This document shows, piece after piece, positions 1-8,745 of a stretch of DNA of 64,000 nucleotides (the first letter of the stretch is position 1; the number at the start of each line of letters is the position of its first letter). This DNA is from an uncultured Pseudophaeobacter sp. (lineage in GTDB: Bacteria > Pseudomonadota > Alphaproteobacteria > Rhodobacterales > Rhodobacteraceae): contig CAJQNB010000045.1 of NCBI GenBank assembly GCA_905479575.1, forward strand, positions 1 to 64,000, read 5' to 3'. The notes below the pieces were generated by a model. The model ran no database searches, had not been told where the DNA came from, and saw only the letters and a list, made by a program, of their open reading frames with translations. A program made the position numbers and the translations under genes.

Positions 1-2
1 GG

Positions 3-59
3 ACGCCCGCTGAGGTCTTTGAAAGCAACCTGATGGAAATTCAGAACCGGTTGGAGTAA
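3..59 (+). pseudogene. 3' tail of an unidentified gene running in from the left edge
   Basis: An open frame enters from the left edge and ends in TAA after 18 residues (ending MEIQNRLE). It is too short to identify. The genes just to the right are all truncated, so this may be either the end of an intact gene or another fragment. Only the frame and stop are visible. Confidence 0.3.
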
Positions 60-87
60 AACGAGATATCAAGAACTGCACTTCACC

Positions 88-723
88 GTGAGTTCACAGG
101 CGTGGGATGAAGGCGCAGCCCCCTTGAAAGTGTTTGGCCCCAAGCCACTGACCGATATCACAGAGGCCTATTTCGGGCGCAACGGGGCCTTGAACAACGA
201 CCTGCGAGCCCGTACTGAACTGCCGCAAAGCCAACAGGTTTGGGTCGCCCGTGGCGGCACACTGCCACGGCCTTGGCCGGCACCGGAAGTTACCGAGATA
301 GACCCGGGCTACACTTATGAGGGAAATGGCTGGCGCCTGTCATCAGCGCGCGCCAATCACGCGCAGCCGATTCTCGAATGCCTTGGCTTCGCGGTTGAGG
401 CAGGTGGCAGGAAATTCGTCTATTCCGGCGATACGGGGATCAATCCGGATATTACGGAGCTTTGCCAAGATGCCGATTTCCTGCTGCACTGGTGCTATCG
501 CGGGTCTGGCGAGGTCCTGCATCCTGCCCTGATGCCGTTCAGCCCAGACCCGGGTGAAGTGGCCGATATGGCCGAAAAAGCAGGCGTCCAACGGCTGTTT
601 CTCAGCCATTTTAGGATTCACATGGACAACGAGGAAGAACATGCAAAGGCCCGCGCCAACCTGGCTGAACGATTCACTGGAGAGGCAGGAATCGTTAAAG
701 ATTTGCAAACCTTTGAGATTTGA
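88..723 (+). pseudogene. MBL-fold metallo-hydrolase, N-terminal half missing
   Basis: The 211 residues match the C-terminal half of a ribonuclease-Z-like metallo-beta-lactamase-fold hydrolase. A GAAPLKVFGPKPL segment, a YSGDTG metal-ligand motif and a late LSHFRIH histidine motif are present, but the HxHxDH zinc motif that should precede them is absent. The frame is open back to about position 34 without a convincing start; GTG at 88 is the first candidate and has no clear Shine-Dalgarno sequence. Without the first zinc site it is very unlikely to be an active hydrolase. I read it as a truncated gene cut at the same rearrangement that produced the neighbouring fragments. Confidence 0.65.
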
Positions 724-753
724 AATGGGCCGAACCGCGCCATTCCGTCAGAC

Positions 754-942
754 TTCACATATCACGCGCGCAACCCGGCGAACAATGTGCGTCTGGGCGG
801 TAAGCATTCGGTCTTCGTTCCGATGACTGGTGCCCCCTTCCTGCGCGACCTCGACGACGTGCGGCGCAATCCGACGCTGGACGATCTGGCGATGTTCCAC
901 AAGCTTAGCCATATGATGCCTGCGCTGCACAGTTCAAGGTAA
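754..942 (+). pseudogene. Fragment of a trimethylamine methyltransferase (MttB) family gene
   Basis: Reading on in the frame of the preceding fragment, after its stop, the DNA encodes FTYHARNPANNVRLGGKHS, then a VPMTGAPFLRDLDDVRRNP stretch and a LDDLAMFHKLSHMMPALHSS segment. This is typical of the N-terminal third of MttB-family corrinoid methyltransferases, which are common in roseobacters. There is no start codon, and homology stops abruptly near 936, where an integrase fragment begins on the other strand. The rest of the protein, normally about 500 residues, is gone. Confidence 0.6.
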
Positions 943-1219
943 CTGCTCGGTGGGCCAATGTGCCGGGTTTGTAGACCGCAAAAAACTGCGCGATCTCTTT
1001 TTCTTCCCAAGAATGGAAACCAGTCCCGGTGTTACGATAGGGGTTAGTCGCCCGAACGGGATTGTCCCCACGCCAATCCAAGCTGATAGCGTGATCCAAT
1101 AGCTGGATCAATCGCTTGCGAAGGTTATTCGCTGCGGCAGGGGTTTCCGCTTTTTCCGCAAGCATCGCCTGGACGTGGCGGCGCTCAACCAGGCCCGATA
1201 GCAGGCCGTAGACTTGCAC
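935..1219 (-). pseudogene. Fragment of a phage-type tyrosine recombinase (integrase)
   Basis: About 95 residues resemble the SAM-like core-binding domain of tyrosine integrases, with AEKAETPAAANNLRKRL, an LLDHAISLDWRGDNP segment and a GFHSWEEKEIAQF stretch leading into the catalytic domain. The frame loses homology at about 936, before any catalytic Arg, His or Tyr motif. It therefore keeps only the DNA-binding arm and is inactive. It marks a former mobile element in the region left of the helicase locus. Confidence 0.65.
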
Positions 1220-1228
1220 AGTTCGGAC

Positions 1229-1498
1229 TCACAAGGTCCGGATACGACCCAAGTAAGCCACGCCGTTTCCAATGACGATCGTCGAGGCTTCAAACCCCAG
1301 CACACTTTCACCGAAGAGCACGACGTTTAACAGAACCGTCACGACAAGTCCGTTCACGAAGGCGCCCACGAATGCGGTTGGTGACTCCGCATAAACCTCG
1401 CGGAACCGGACGTTCGCCAACCCGACTGACACCGGTGGAAAGGTCCGTGTTGTGGAGAGTATCACGATCGCAATGCAATATAGCATCCCCGACGCCAT
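1229..1498 (-). pseudogene. Remnant of an MFS transporter
   Basis: The 89-residue frame contains a hydrophobic helix (ILSTTRTFPPVSVG), an FREVYAESPTAFVGAFVNG linker typical of the middle loop of some MFS efflux proteins, and a second helix. Neither end looks native. Between about 1500 and 1600 the same strand has another hydrophobic stretch (MAFLLVTTNVLYLWPLIQG) in a different frame, so the decayed gene may extend that far with frameshifts. No function is expected. Confidence 0.45.
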
Positions 1499-1948
1499 TA
1501 TGAGGCGGCAACGCCGACCTCGGAGAGAACCATGAACCCGATGAGACCGAAATATACCCTTGAATTAATGGCCACAGGTAGAGAACATTAGTCGTGACCA
1601 GCAAGAAAGCCATGATGTGGTGCACATCAGCCTTTTGCTTGCACTGTGCTGAAACTGAAACAACGCCTTCCCTGCTGCCTTCCAGCCACCGACAAATGCT
1701 AGTTATTCGCGGCAAGAACAGACCTCCGAAGCTAGAATATCCGTCCGTTCGTAGTTCACACTGGTCTGAACGTTGCTGGGCCTCTGCGCGATTATTGCGA
1801 AAATTGGGTAAGACGGGGACAGTTGTCCCCGGTCAGGAGCCTCTTGCGGCTTGATGATGGTTGGTCAGTTCCTTATTGCCATGGGTGGGCAATATTATGC
1901 TCCCTTCATTTTTGACCAGACCATTCAGTTCTTACGCGAGAAAAGCCT
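1499..1948. other. Non-coding or decayed stretch before the metallopeptidase gene
   Basis: I see no credible gene in these 450 bases. Up to about 1600 there may be debris of the MFS remnant. A short perfect inverted repeat, CGGGGAC-agtt-GTCCCCG, lies at 1814-1831. It has no T-run, so it would serve better as an operator than as a terminator. The promoter of the metallopeptidase/helicase pair should lie in the right half, but I cannot point to a clear -35/-10. Confidence 0.4.
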
Positions 1949-3130
1949 TTGTCCGAAATCCCGCCATTCCTGAATTACCACAACGCGCTCGCCGATTTTT
2001 TGCAGCGCGAAGAGGCCGATATCTGGGCCTGGTTTGCCTCTGACAAATTGACAGAACAGGCCTTTGATGAAAACCGACTGATGTTGCTGAAAAATGCAGT
2101 GCGATTGGACGCAGGGTCGCATGACAGATTGTTTGCTATCGCGGGCGAAGTGAAAGAAACGCTTGCGATTGACGTGCCGCTCAACCTTTTTCAGGGCACG
2201 GGAAGTCACCGGAATGCTGCGTTGATCTATACTCCCAATGAGATCAACATCATGTTCGAGGGCGAGACCATTGATATCCTCAGCGACGCTGAGTTGCGCA
2301 GCCTGCTGGGCCATGAGATGGCGCATTACCTGCACAAGACCCGCGAGGATGGGCGGTATTTCACGGCTGATCGGATGCTGGGGTGGATTTGCGGGGAAAA
2401 CGGATCACACCCTGCGCATCTGCAGTCGCTCTGGCTGTCGCAGATCTATCAGGAGATTTTTGCTGACCGGGTCGGGCTTATGGTCTGTGAGGACCGGGAT
2501 GCAGCAATTTCCTTGCTGATCAAGGTTGGGTCCGGGCTGAAGAAGTTTTCGGTTGAAACCTATCTCGAACAGGCCGCGGAGGCGCTTGATCTGAACAAGA
2601 AGGACGGTTCGCAGGGGGGGACACATCCCGAAACCTACATCCGTGCGATTGCTCTTGCCGATTGGGCCAAGGACAAAGAGACCGCCGACGCGCGTCTTCC
2701 GAAGTTGGTGGAAGGTGATGATCGGTTGGAACGGCTGGACCTGCTGGCGCAGCGCAAACTGACCGATCTGACGCGCCTGATGATCCAGAAATTTCTGAGC
2801 GCCGATTGGGCTCAGTCTGAGGAGATCGAGGCGCACGCCCGCGCCTACTTCCCAGTTTTTGACCGCACAACGATCCCATCCGAAGACACGGACCTGTCCC
2901 GCCTGACTGAGGCAAGCGAGGATGTGAAGGATTACATGGCATCGGTTCTGCTAGATTTTGCAGCGGCGGATCCGGATCTTGAAGACGAACCCTTGTTAGA
3001 GGCAATGCAGTTCGCCGACAAGTACGGGCTGTCGGATGCGATTACCCCGCGCATCATCAAGGACCTTGGTGTGCCCAAGAAAAAGCTAGCGTCACTGCGC
3101 AAGGCGCTTGTGGAGGTGCCCAATGATTGA
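1949..3130 (+). CDS. Soluble M48-like zinc metallopeptidase paired with a giant helicase
   Basis: This 393-residue protein carries HEMAH at residues 122-126 and a downstream EIFADRVG motif whose Glu169 fits the third zinc ligand of M48-type peptidases. Unlike HtpX or Ste24 it has no membrane helices or signal peptide, so it should act in the cytoplasm. The remaining 200 C-terminal residues are acidic and helical and unlike any domain I know. An in-frame TGA at 1913-1915 leaves TTG at 1949 as the only plausible start, with a purine-rich GAGAAAAG upstream. Its end overlaps the next gene by 8 bases, so the two are translationally coupled. Peptidase chemistry is supported by the motifs; substrate and role are unknown. 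A proteolytic arm of a DNA-defence module is my inference. Confidence 0.75.
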   Translation: MSEIPPFLNYHNALADFLQREEADIWAWFASDKLTEQAFDENRLMLLKNAVRLDAGSHDRLFAIAGEVKETLAIDVPLNLFQGTGSHRNAALIYTPNEINIMFEGETIDILSDAELRSLLGHEMAHYLHKTREDGRYFTADRMLGWICGENGSHPAHLQSLWLSQIYQEIFADRVGLMVCEDRDAAISLLIKVGSGLKKFSVETYLEQAAEALDLNKKDGSQGGTHPETYIRAIALADWAKDKETADARLPKLVEGDDRLERLDLLAQRKLTDLTRLMIQKFLSADWAQSEEIEAHARAYFPVFDRTTIPSEDTDLSRLTEASEDVKDYMASVLLDFAAADPDLEDEPLLEAMQFADKYGLSDAITPRIIKDLGVPKKKLASLRKALVEVPND

Positions 3131-6100
3131 TGTTGCCAAACATGGTTTCTTTGAGCTTCTTGAAAGCTGGAATGAAACGCATTCAGTCGGGAATGAGGAC
3201 CTGTTGGCCGCCGTTTTGCCCCTGATGCAGCAGGTCGCAGAGGCGCATGATGCCGGGCAAGTGGCTCCGTTGTTTCCCCTGGCTAAGCTAAAAACGGATC
3301 ATGGTCACCTGTTCTTTATTCAGTCGGAAGCAAAAGCACCAGCATCGGCCCGCGCAGTTCGCAGCCGCAAGGATTTGCAGGCCATGAGCGGCATCAAGGT
3401 CGTGAGTGAGCTCAGGGTGACTTCTGATGATGCAATCGGCACAGAAGTGCATGACGCAAAAGTTGCAGAGGATGCCGAAGCCAGCCCGTGTTTTTTGACC
3501 CAGTACCGATCCTGGGAAATCGAAGCGGGCCATCACGACCCGATCACTGATATCTATGGGCTGGGAATGATCATCGGTTCGCTTGCGACCGGTCTTGACT
3601 TTCGGCAGAAGGAACAGCTCGAAACCTTTACCCGCTACCGCAGTGATCTGGCCCAGTTGAACAATCGGCTTAGCCCGGTGATCTGTCGCGCGATCGAGCG
3701 CATGACAGAGTTGGAACGGTTTAACCGAGCACAGGACATGCCCACCCTGATCCGCGCGTTTGAAAACCATCGCATGATCGGGTCGGTTTTTGACAATGAA
3801 CTGACAACGAGCGCTTCATTCGGGGCAGAGGCCGATTTGCCCAGAGGTGAGCTGCTTAAGCGTTTGCGCGCCCGGCTATATGATATGACCAGGCGCAATC
3901 GGCTGATCTACCACAAGCCTGTCTCGACCGAATTGAACCTGACAGAAACATCCGTGCCTTTGGTGATGAATTTTCAGGCGATCAAATCCGAAGAACTGTT
4001 CACCGCCGATGGCCGTGCCATGCAAATGCTGCTGTCGGGCAAAGAAGTTGCCTTGCGGGATTACATTCGATTTGAAGAGATGCAGTTTGCGCCATCAGTC
4101 CTGTCCAAGCTACGCTCAGAAAGTGCGCGGGTTGAGCGGGAATATGGCGCAGCTCCACTACGCTTGGTGCCCGTATTCCTGCGTTGGTATGATTTGAAGA
4201 ACGACCCGCATGTGCCGATTTCCTCGCCGCTGCTGTTGCTGCGGGCAGAATTGAAGCGCCGCAAGGGGGTAAAGGATGTCTTCACCCTAAAAGCGCTTGA
4301 TACAGTGGCCGAGGTCAATCCGGCCTTGTCCTTTGCGCTGGAAAAGCTGTTTGGCATCAAACTGCCCAGAACGGTGGATATGTCCCAACCGGAGGCTCTG
4401 CAGGATCTCTATCAACTTATCGAGACCCAGATTTTGTCCAGCGAGCCCGGTGTACGCCTGGAATATGCCGACAAACCACGCATCAAGGTATTGCACCAGA
4501 AGGTGCGCCGCCGACTAGATCAGTTTAACAAGCGCCGCGTTGGCATGGTTAAAGGCAGGCGGGCGCGATCTGGGTTGCGCTATTCCTATGAGCATCCGGG
4601 ATTTAACCCGCTGGGGCTACAGCTATTCAAAGAATATGTTACCCCCGCACAGGCTCCCAATCAGGCCGTGATGGGGCGCGCACTGCCGCGGATGTTCAGT
4701 ACCTCTCACGTGGTCGACCCTGCGATGACAGAACGTGAGGCGACAACCTTTTCTGCGGCACAGGACACTGATGGACGTTTTAACTGGAGCTTTGATCTTT
4801 GCTCGGTAACCCTTGCCAACTTTAACTATCGAAAAATGTCGCTGGTGCGGGATTATGATTCCGTCTTGGCAGGTGAGTTGCCGCCAAATGCGACCTTTGA
4901 TCTGCTCTTCAATGACCGCAATTTTGATACCGGCAGCATTCCTAACCTGCCCAAACCGGAACACCGCTATCCAGTCATCGAAATGGATCCCAGTCAGGAA
5001 AAGTCGGTTCTGAATGCCCGCAGTGGGGAAAGCTATGTCATTCAGGGCCCGCCGGGTACGGGCAAATCACAGACCATCACCAACCTGATTGCGGACTTCA
5101 TCGGGCAAGGGAAACGTGTGCTGTTCGTTTGTGAAAAACGCGCCGCTCTTGATGTGGTGTTCAACCGTTTGACGGGTGTGGGCCTTGGGGCTCTGTGTAG
5201 TCTTGTGCACGACAGTCAGCAAAACAAGCGCGATTTCATTCAAGAGCTGGAAGAGATCTACACGCGCTGGACCGGTGAAGCTCGTCCTAAGACCATGGCC
5301 ATGCTGACGGATGAACGTACGGCACTGCTACGACGTATTTCAGAAGCGCTGGCTGATGTGCGCGTGCACATCAAGGCCATGTCCTGGGCTGCGGTTGGGA
5401 CCAATGAAGCGCTTTATTCCGTGATTGACCGCGCGCTGAGCGCCCCTGCTATGGGTTTGGATGATAATGATCGGGACCTGTTGCCTGATCTGTCCGATTG
5501 GTTGGAGTATGAGGATGCGGTAGACCGCGCGCTGACCGGAACCAAAGGCTTGGCAGGGGGGCAATGTCTGTCACAACGGCCCGAGAGACTGTTGACCCCG
5601 GCACTTTGGGCAGATGACAAGACCCTGGATCAGGTGCCGGAACGAGCCGCAAATCTGGCGTCACGCGCCAAGCGGTTGAGCGGGATAGACGCCGATTTGT
5701 TTGGTGAGATCACCACCGCGGGTGCTGGCTTTGCGCAAATTCAGTTTGCTGCGCGTGTTGCCGCAATGGCGGAGGTGGGACAACTAGGCCTGCTGGACCC
5801 TGCAAGCCGCGAAAGCCGCCAGTTCAAAGGCGAATTGCGTCTGGTAGAGGAGAAAAAGCGTGCCTTGGCTGCAGCAACTGAAAAAGCGTCCGCCTGGACC
5901 GAGAGACTGACCCCGGATGAAACCAAAACAGCGCTGCGGCTGGCGCAGAACAAGGAAGGCAAGTTCCTGTCATTCCTGTCTGGCCCTTGGCGGCAATTGA
6001 AGAAAACCATTTCGGCGCGCACCCGGACGGTGGATGCCGCAGTTGCGCCCTCTGTGGTTGATCTTCTGGCGCAGCTTGATGCTGAACATACAGCCAGAGA

Positions 6101-8246
6101 GGCCCTGGCTGAAACCAAGCGGCAAGCTGCTGGGCGATATGGATTTGACGATTTTGCAACCCTGTCCACACTGGTCGCAGAACGGGCCGCAGGGAGAATG
6201 GCAGAAGGCGTCGCTGCTGATCCGATCCTGGCCAAGGTGGTGAGCGATCCGGACAATTCGGAACGTCAGGTGCTGGCTTTGGCCCGCCACGCTCCGGTGG
6301 TCGAAGGGCTGTTGAAAGAGGCGACCGGTCTGATTGATGGGCTGGATACATTGGCATTGTCTGATTTGGCCCCGGCGCTTGATGCGCTCGCCCTAAGTCG
6401 GTCGCATTTGCGTAATCTGAAGTTCATGTTGCAGCCGCTGGCAGAAGCGCCTGCATCGATCTGGCATTGTTTGCGCAACCTCGATTTACCCACAGATCAG
6501 TTGCACGCAGAAATCCTGTCAGAGACGGTGCGCCGTAGCCTGCTCCAGACTCCTGGCCTGACGGCTATTGATCATTCCATGCTGGAACGGGCGCGCACAA
6601 AGATCGCAGAAAGCCGGAAGGCGCTTCAAGAGGTCAATGCGTCCTTGCTGGAACTGCGCGCTATGGAAACCTTTGACAGCCATATCGCGTTGACTGCTGA
6701 AATGGATCGCAACCTATCGATGGAAGACCGGGCGCGCAAATCATCCTATGCCAAGGCGCGTCGGGCATTAGAACATGAATTCAAAAAGACCCGCGCCTAT
6801 CGGTCGCCACGTGAAATGTTAGGTGGTCCTGCCGGAGCATTGATACCGGACATCAAGCCGATCTGGTTGATGAGCCCGCTTTCTGTGGCGGATGTCCTGC
6901 CACTTGATTCCGATCTGTTTGATGTGGTGATCTTCGACGAGGCATCGCAAATTCCAGTAGAAGATGCGGTGCCAACATTGATGCGTGCGCCGCAGATCAT
7001 CGTTGTGGGAGACGAGATGCAACTGCCGCCGTCGCGGTTCTTTGGCAGTAGTGACGCTGCCGAGGAGTTTGATGACGCTGAAGAAGATCTCAACTTTGAG
7101 TTGGAGCAGGACAGCTTTCTGACCCTTGCGGCGGAACGATTGAAATCGACCATGCTCAGCTGGCACTATCGATCGCGCAGCGAGGAGCTGATAAGCTTTT
7201 CCAACGGGGCCTTTTACAATGGGCAATTGTTGACCATTCCGGCTACACACAACCGGCAGCAGCAACCTCAGATCGATGTGTTGGACGCAGGGGCTCCGCC
7301 GCTAACCGCATCCGAGGTTTTGGCGCGTCCGATTTCCTACCATATGATCAATGACGGTGTTTATGCCCTGCGGCGAAACGCCGAAGAAGCGCGCTATATC
7401 GCCCATCTGCTGCGCGACATCCTTGCTCAGAACAGTCAAAAAACCATTGGCATCGTTGCCTTCTCGGAGGCGCAGCAATCCGAGATTGAAAACGCTTTGA
7501 GAGATCTGGCACGTACTGACAAGGACTTTTCTCGCAAGCTCGAAACTGAATTTGAACGCGAAAAAGATGGTGAATTCATCGGGCTTTTCGTAAAGAACCT
7601 CGAAAATGTGCAGGGCGACGAACGAGACATCATTTTGCTGTCGATCTGCTATGCTCCGCCGGAAAATGGCAAGATGCGGATGAACTTTGGCCCCATCAAC
7701 AAGGTCGGAGGCGAAAAGCGCCTGAATGTCATCTTTTCGCGTGCGAAGGAAAACATGGTCGTTGTGTCGTCGATCACCTCCGAGCAGATCACCAACGACT
7801 ATAATGCAGGTGCCAACGCGCTGAAGACTTTCCTGCGGTATGCGCAACTTGCCTCAATCGGAGATAAGCAAGGAGCAGGTCTGGCGCTTAAGGCGGTGAT
7901 GAGCAATGCGGACCGGAGCGAAAAACCTGTGAATGCGGCCGCAGAACAGATTGCCGCAGCCTTGCAAAAGCGCGAATTTGTTGCGGTGGTCAACCACGGC
8001 ATGTCCCGCTTTTGCGTCGATGTCGCCGTCCGCCAGGCAGATGAAGCCGACTTTAAGCTGGCCATTCTGATCGATAGCAAAGAGACCTATGCAACCCATG
8101 CCACTTTAGAAGTTTTGACTGAACGTGCCATTTTGCTGGAAGCTTTTGGATGGAAGGCTGTGACCGTCACCTTGCGGGAATGGCGGGACAATCCTACGGG
8201 GGTTGTTGAAGTGGTAAGGGCGTACTTAGAAGGCGAACCTAATTGA
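3123..8246 (+). CDS. Kinase-like/DUF4011/SF1 helicase/nuclease-like giant protein
   Basis: This 1707-residue protein has four parts. Residues 1-230 resemble the C-lobe of a Ser/Thr kinase (HHDPITDIYGLGMIIGSLATG near 140, ERMTELERFNRAQD near 200) without a recognisable ATP site. A DUF4011-like stretch (RLRARLYDMTRRNRLIYHKP) starts near 247. A superfamily 1 helicase has Walker A GPPGTGKS at 642-649, Walker B IFDEAS around 1272, GDEMQLPPS near 1298, NVQGDERDI near 1494 and a NVIFSRAKENM motif near 1536. The last 100 residues (FCVDVAV near 1630, AILIDSKETY near 1648) look like a diverged PD-(D/E)XK or Vsr-like nuclease. ATG at 3123, six bases after GGAGG, is preferred over an upstream TTG at 3108. 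DUF4011-helicase-Vsr proteins are known anti-phage candidates (Hhe type); the peptidase partner is the unusual part. Confidence 0.8.
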   Translation: MIDVAKHGFFELLESWNETHSVGNEDLLAAVLPLMQQVAEAHDAGQVAPLFPLAKLKTDHGHLFFIQSEAKAPASARAVRSRKDLQAMSGIKVVSELRVTSDDAIGTEVHDAKVAEDAEASPCFLTQYRSWEIEAGHHDPITDIYGLGMIIGSLATGLDFRQKEQLETFTRYRSDLAQLNNRLSPVICRAIERMTELERFNRAQDMPTLIRAFENHRMIGSVFDNELTTSASFGAEADLPRGELLKRLRARLYDMTRRNRLIYHKPVSTELNLTETSVPLVMNFQAIKSEELFTADGRAMQMLLSGKEVALRDYIRFEEMQFAPSVLSKLRSESARVEREYGAAPLRLVPVFLRWYDLKNDPHVPISSPLLLLRAELKRRKGVKDVFTLKALDTVAEVNPALSFALEKLFGIKLPRTVDMSQPEALQDLYQLIETQILSSEPGVRLEYADKPRIKVLHQKVRRRLDQFNKRRVGMVKGRRARSGLRYSYEHPGFNPLGLQLFKEYVTPAQAPNQAVMGRALPRMFSTSHVVDPAMTEREATTFSAAQDTDGRFNWSFDLCSVTLANFNYRKMSLVRDYDSVLAGELPPNATFDLLFNDRNFDTGSIPNLPKPEHRYPVIEMDPSQEKSVLNARSGESYVIQGPPGTGKSQTITNLIADFIGQGKRVLFVCEKRAALDVVFNRLTGVGLGALCSLVHDSQQNKRDFIQELEEIYTRWTGEARPKTMAMLTDERTALLRRISEALADVRVHIKAMSWAAVGTNEALYSVIDRALSAPAMGLDDNDRDLLPDLSDWLEYEDAVDRALTGTKGLAGGQCLSQRPERLLTPALWADDKTLDQVPERAANLASRAKRLSGIDADLFGEITTAGAGFAQIQFAARVAAMAEVGQLGLLDPASRESRQFKGELRLVEEKKRALAAATEKASAWTERLTPDETKTALRLAQNKEGKFLSFLSGPWRQLKKTISARTRTVDAAVAPSVVDLLAQLDAEHTAREALAETKRQAAGRYGFDDFATLSTLVAERAAGRMAEGVAADPILAKVVSDPDNSERQVLALARHAPVVEGLLKEATGLIDGLDTLALSDLAPALDALALSRSHLRNLKFMLQPLAEAPASIWHCLRNLDLPTDQLHAEILSETVRRSLLQTPGLTAIDHSMLERARTKIAESRKALQEVNASLLELRAMETFDSHIALTAEMDRNLSMEDRARKSSYAKARRALEHEFKKTRAYRSPREMLGGPAGALIPDIKPIWLMSPLSVADVLPLDSDLFDVVIFDEASQIPVEDAVPTLMRAPQIIVVGDEMQLPPSRFFGSSDAAEEFDDAEEDLNFELEQDSFLTLAAERLKSTMLSWHYRSRSEELISFSNGAFYNGQLLTIPATHNRQQQPQIDVLDAGAPPLTASEVLARPISYHMINDGVYALRRNAEEARYIAHLLRDILAQNSQKTIGIVAFSEAQQSEIENALRDLARTDKDFSRKLETEFEREKDGEFIGLFVKNLENVQGDERDIILLSICYAPPENGKMRMNFGPINKVGGEKRLNVIFSRAKENMVVVSSITSEQITNDYNAGANALKTFLRYAQLASIGDKQGAGLALKAVMSNADRSEKPVNAAAEQIAAALQKREFVAVVNHGMSRFCVDVAVRQADEADFKLAILIDSKETYATHATLEVLTERAILLEAFGWKAVTVTLREWRDNPTGVVEVVRAYLEGEPN

Positions 8247-8528
8247 ATGCGGAATAAGGCTTCCATCAGCCTCGCGCTGAAAAGGGATGTTTCTTATGAG
8301 AAGGTCCGAACATTTCGATTCCCAAATCTCGCAGTTTGCCTGCAAAAAAATCTCGAAAAATGGCCGAAACATACAGCGTTGCGAGCGAGCCTAGGATGAA
8401 AGAGACCTGACCTAAGTAGGTTTAAAACAAATATTGTGACCGTGTCACTGAAGGTCAGCTTTAGGAAAAGGGCAAGACTTTGCAAAGTGCGCAACCTGCG
8501 CATAAACGGTCTCAACAAAACTAAGCTG

Positions 8529-8740
8529 GTCCATCGCCAAGGACCGTGGCGCAACATGCAGGATCTGGAAATCGCAACACTCTGCTGGGTCGATTGGTTC
8601 AATCACCGGCGCCTGTTCGACCCCATCGGAAACATCCCAAACAGCGGAGGCTGAACAGAACTTCGATGCGCAGCGTGACGTGCTCGATATGGTTGCGTAA
8701 AATGAAGCTATAGGTCTCCGGTAAAACCGGGGCGATTCAT
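8529..8740 (+). mobile_element. 3' tail of an IS3-family insertion sequence
   Basis: The frame encodes RQGPWRNM, then IATLCWVDWFNHRRLF and DPIGNIP, the signature C-terminal segment of IS3-family OrfB transposases. One frame over, translation resumes as TAEAEQNFDAQRDVLDMVA and stops at 8698-8700, so the remnant has suffered a frameshift. The following GGTCTCCGGTAAAACCGG stretch ending GGCGATTCA near 8739 looks like the element's right terminal repeat. The catalytic DDE region and the left end are missing. It ends a few bases before the stop of the esterase gene and marks the right edge of the accessory region. Confidence 0.7.
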
Positions 8741-8745
8741 GTTAC

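Noticed and set aside
1594-1854. Plus-strand 86-residue frame in the gap before the metallopeptidase
   Set aside because: No domain or ribosome-binding site; partly opposite the decayed MFS gene.
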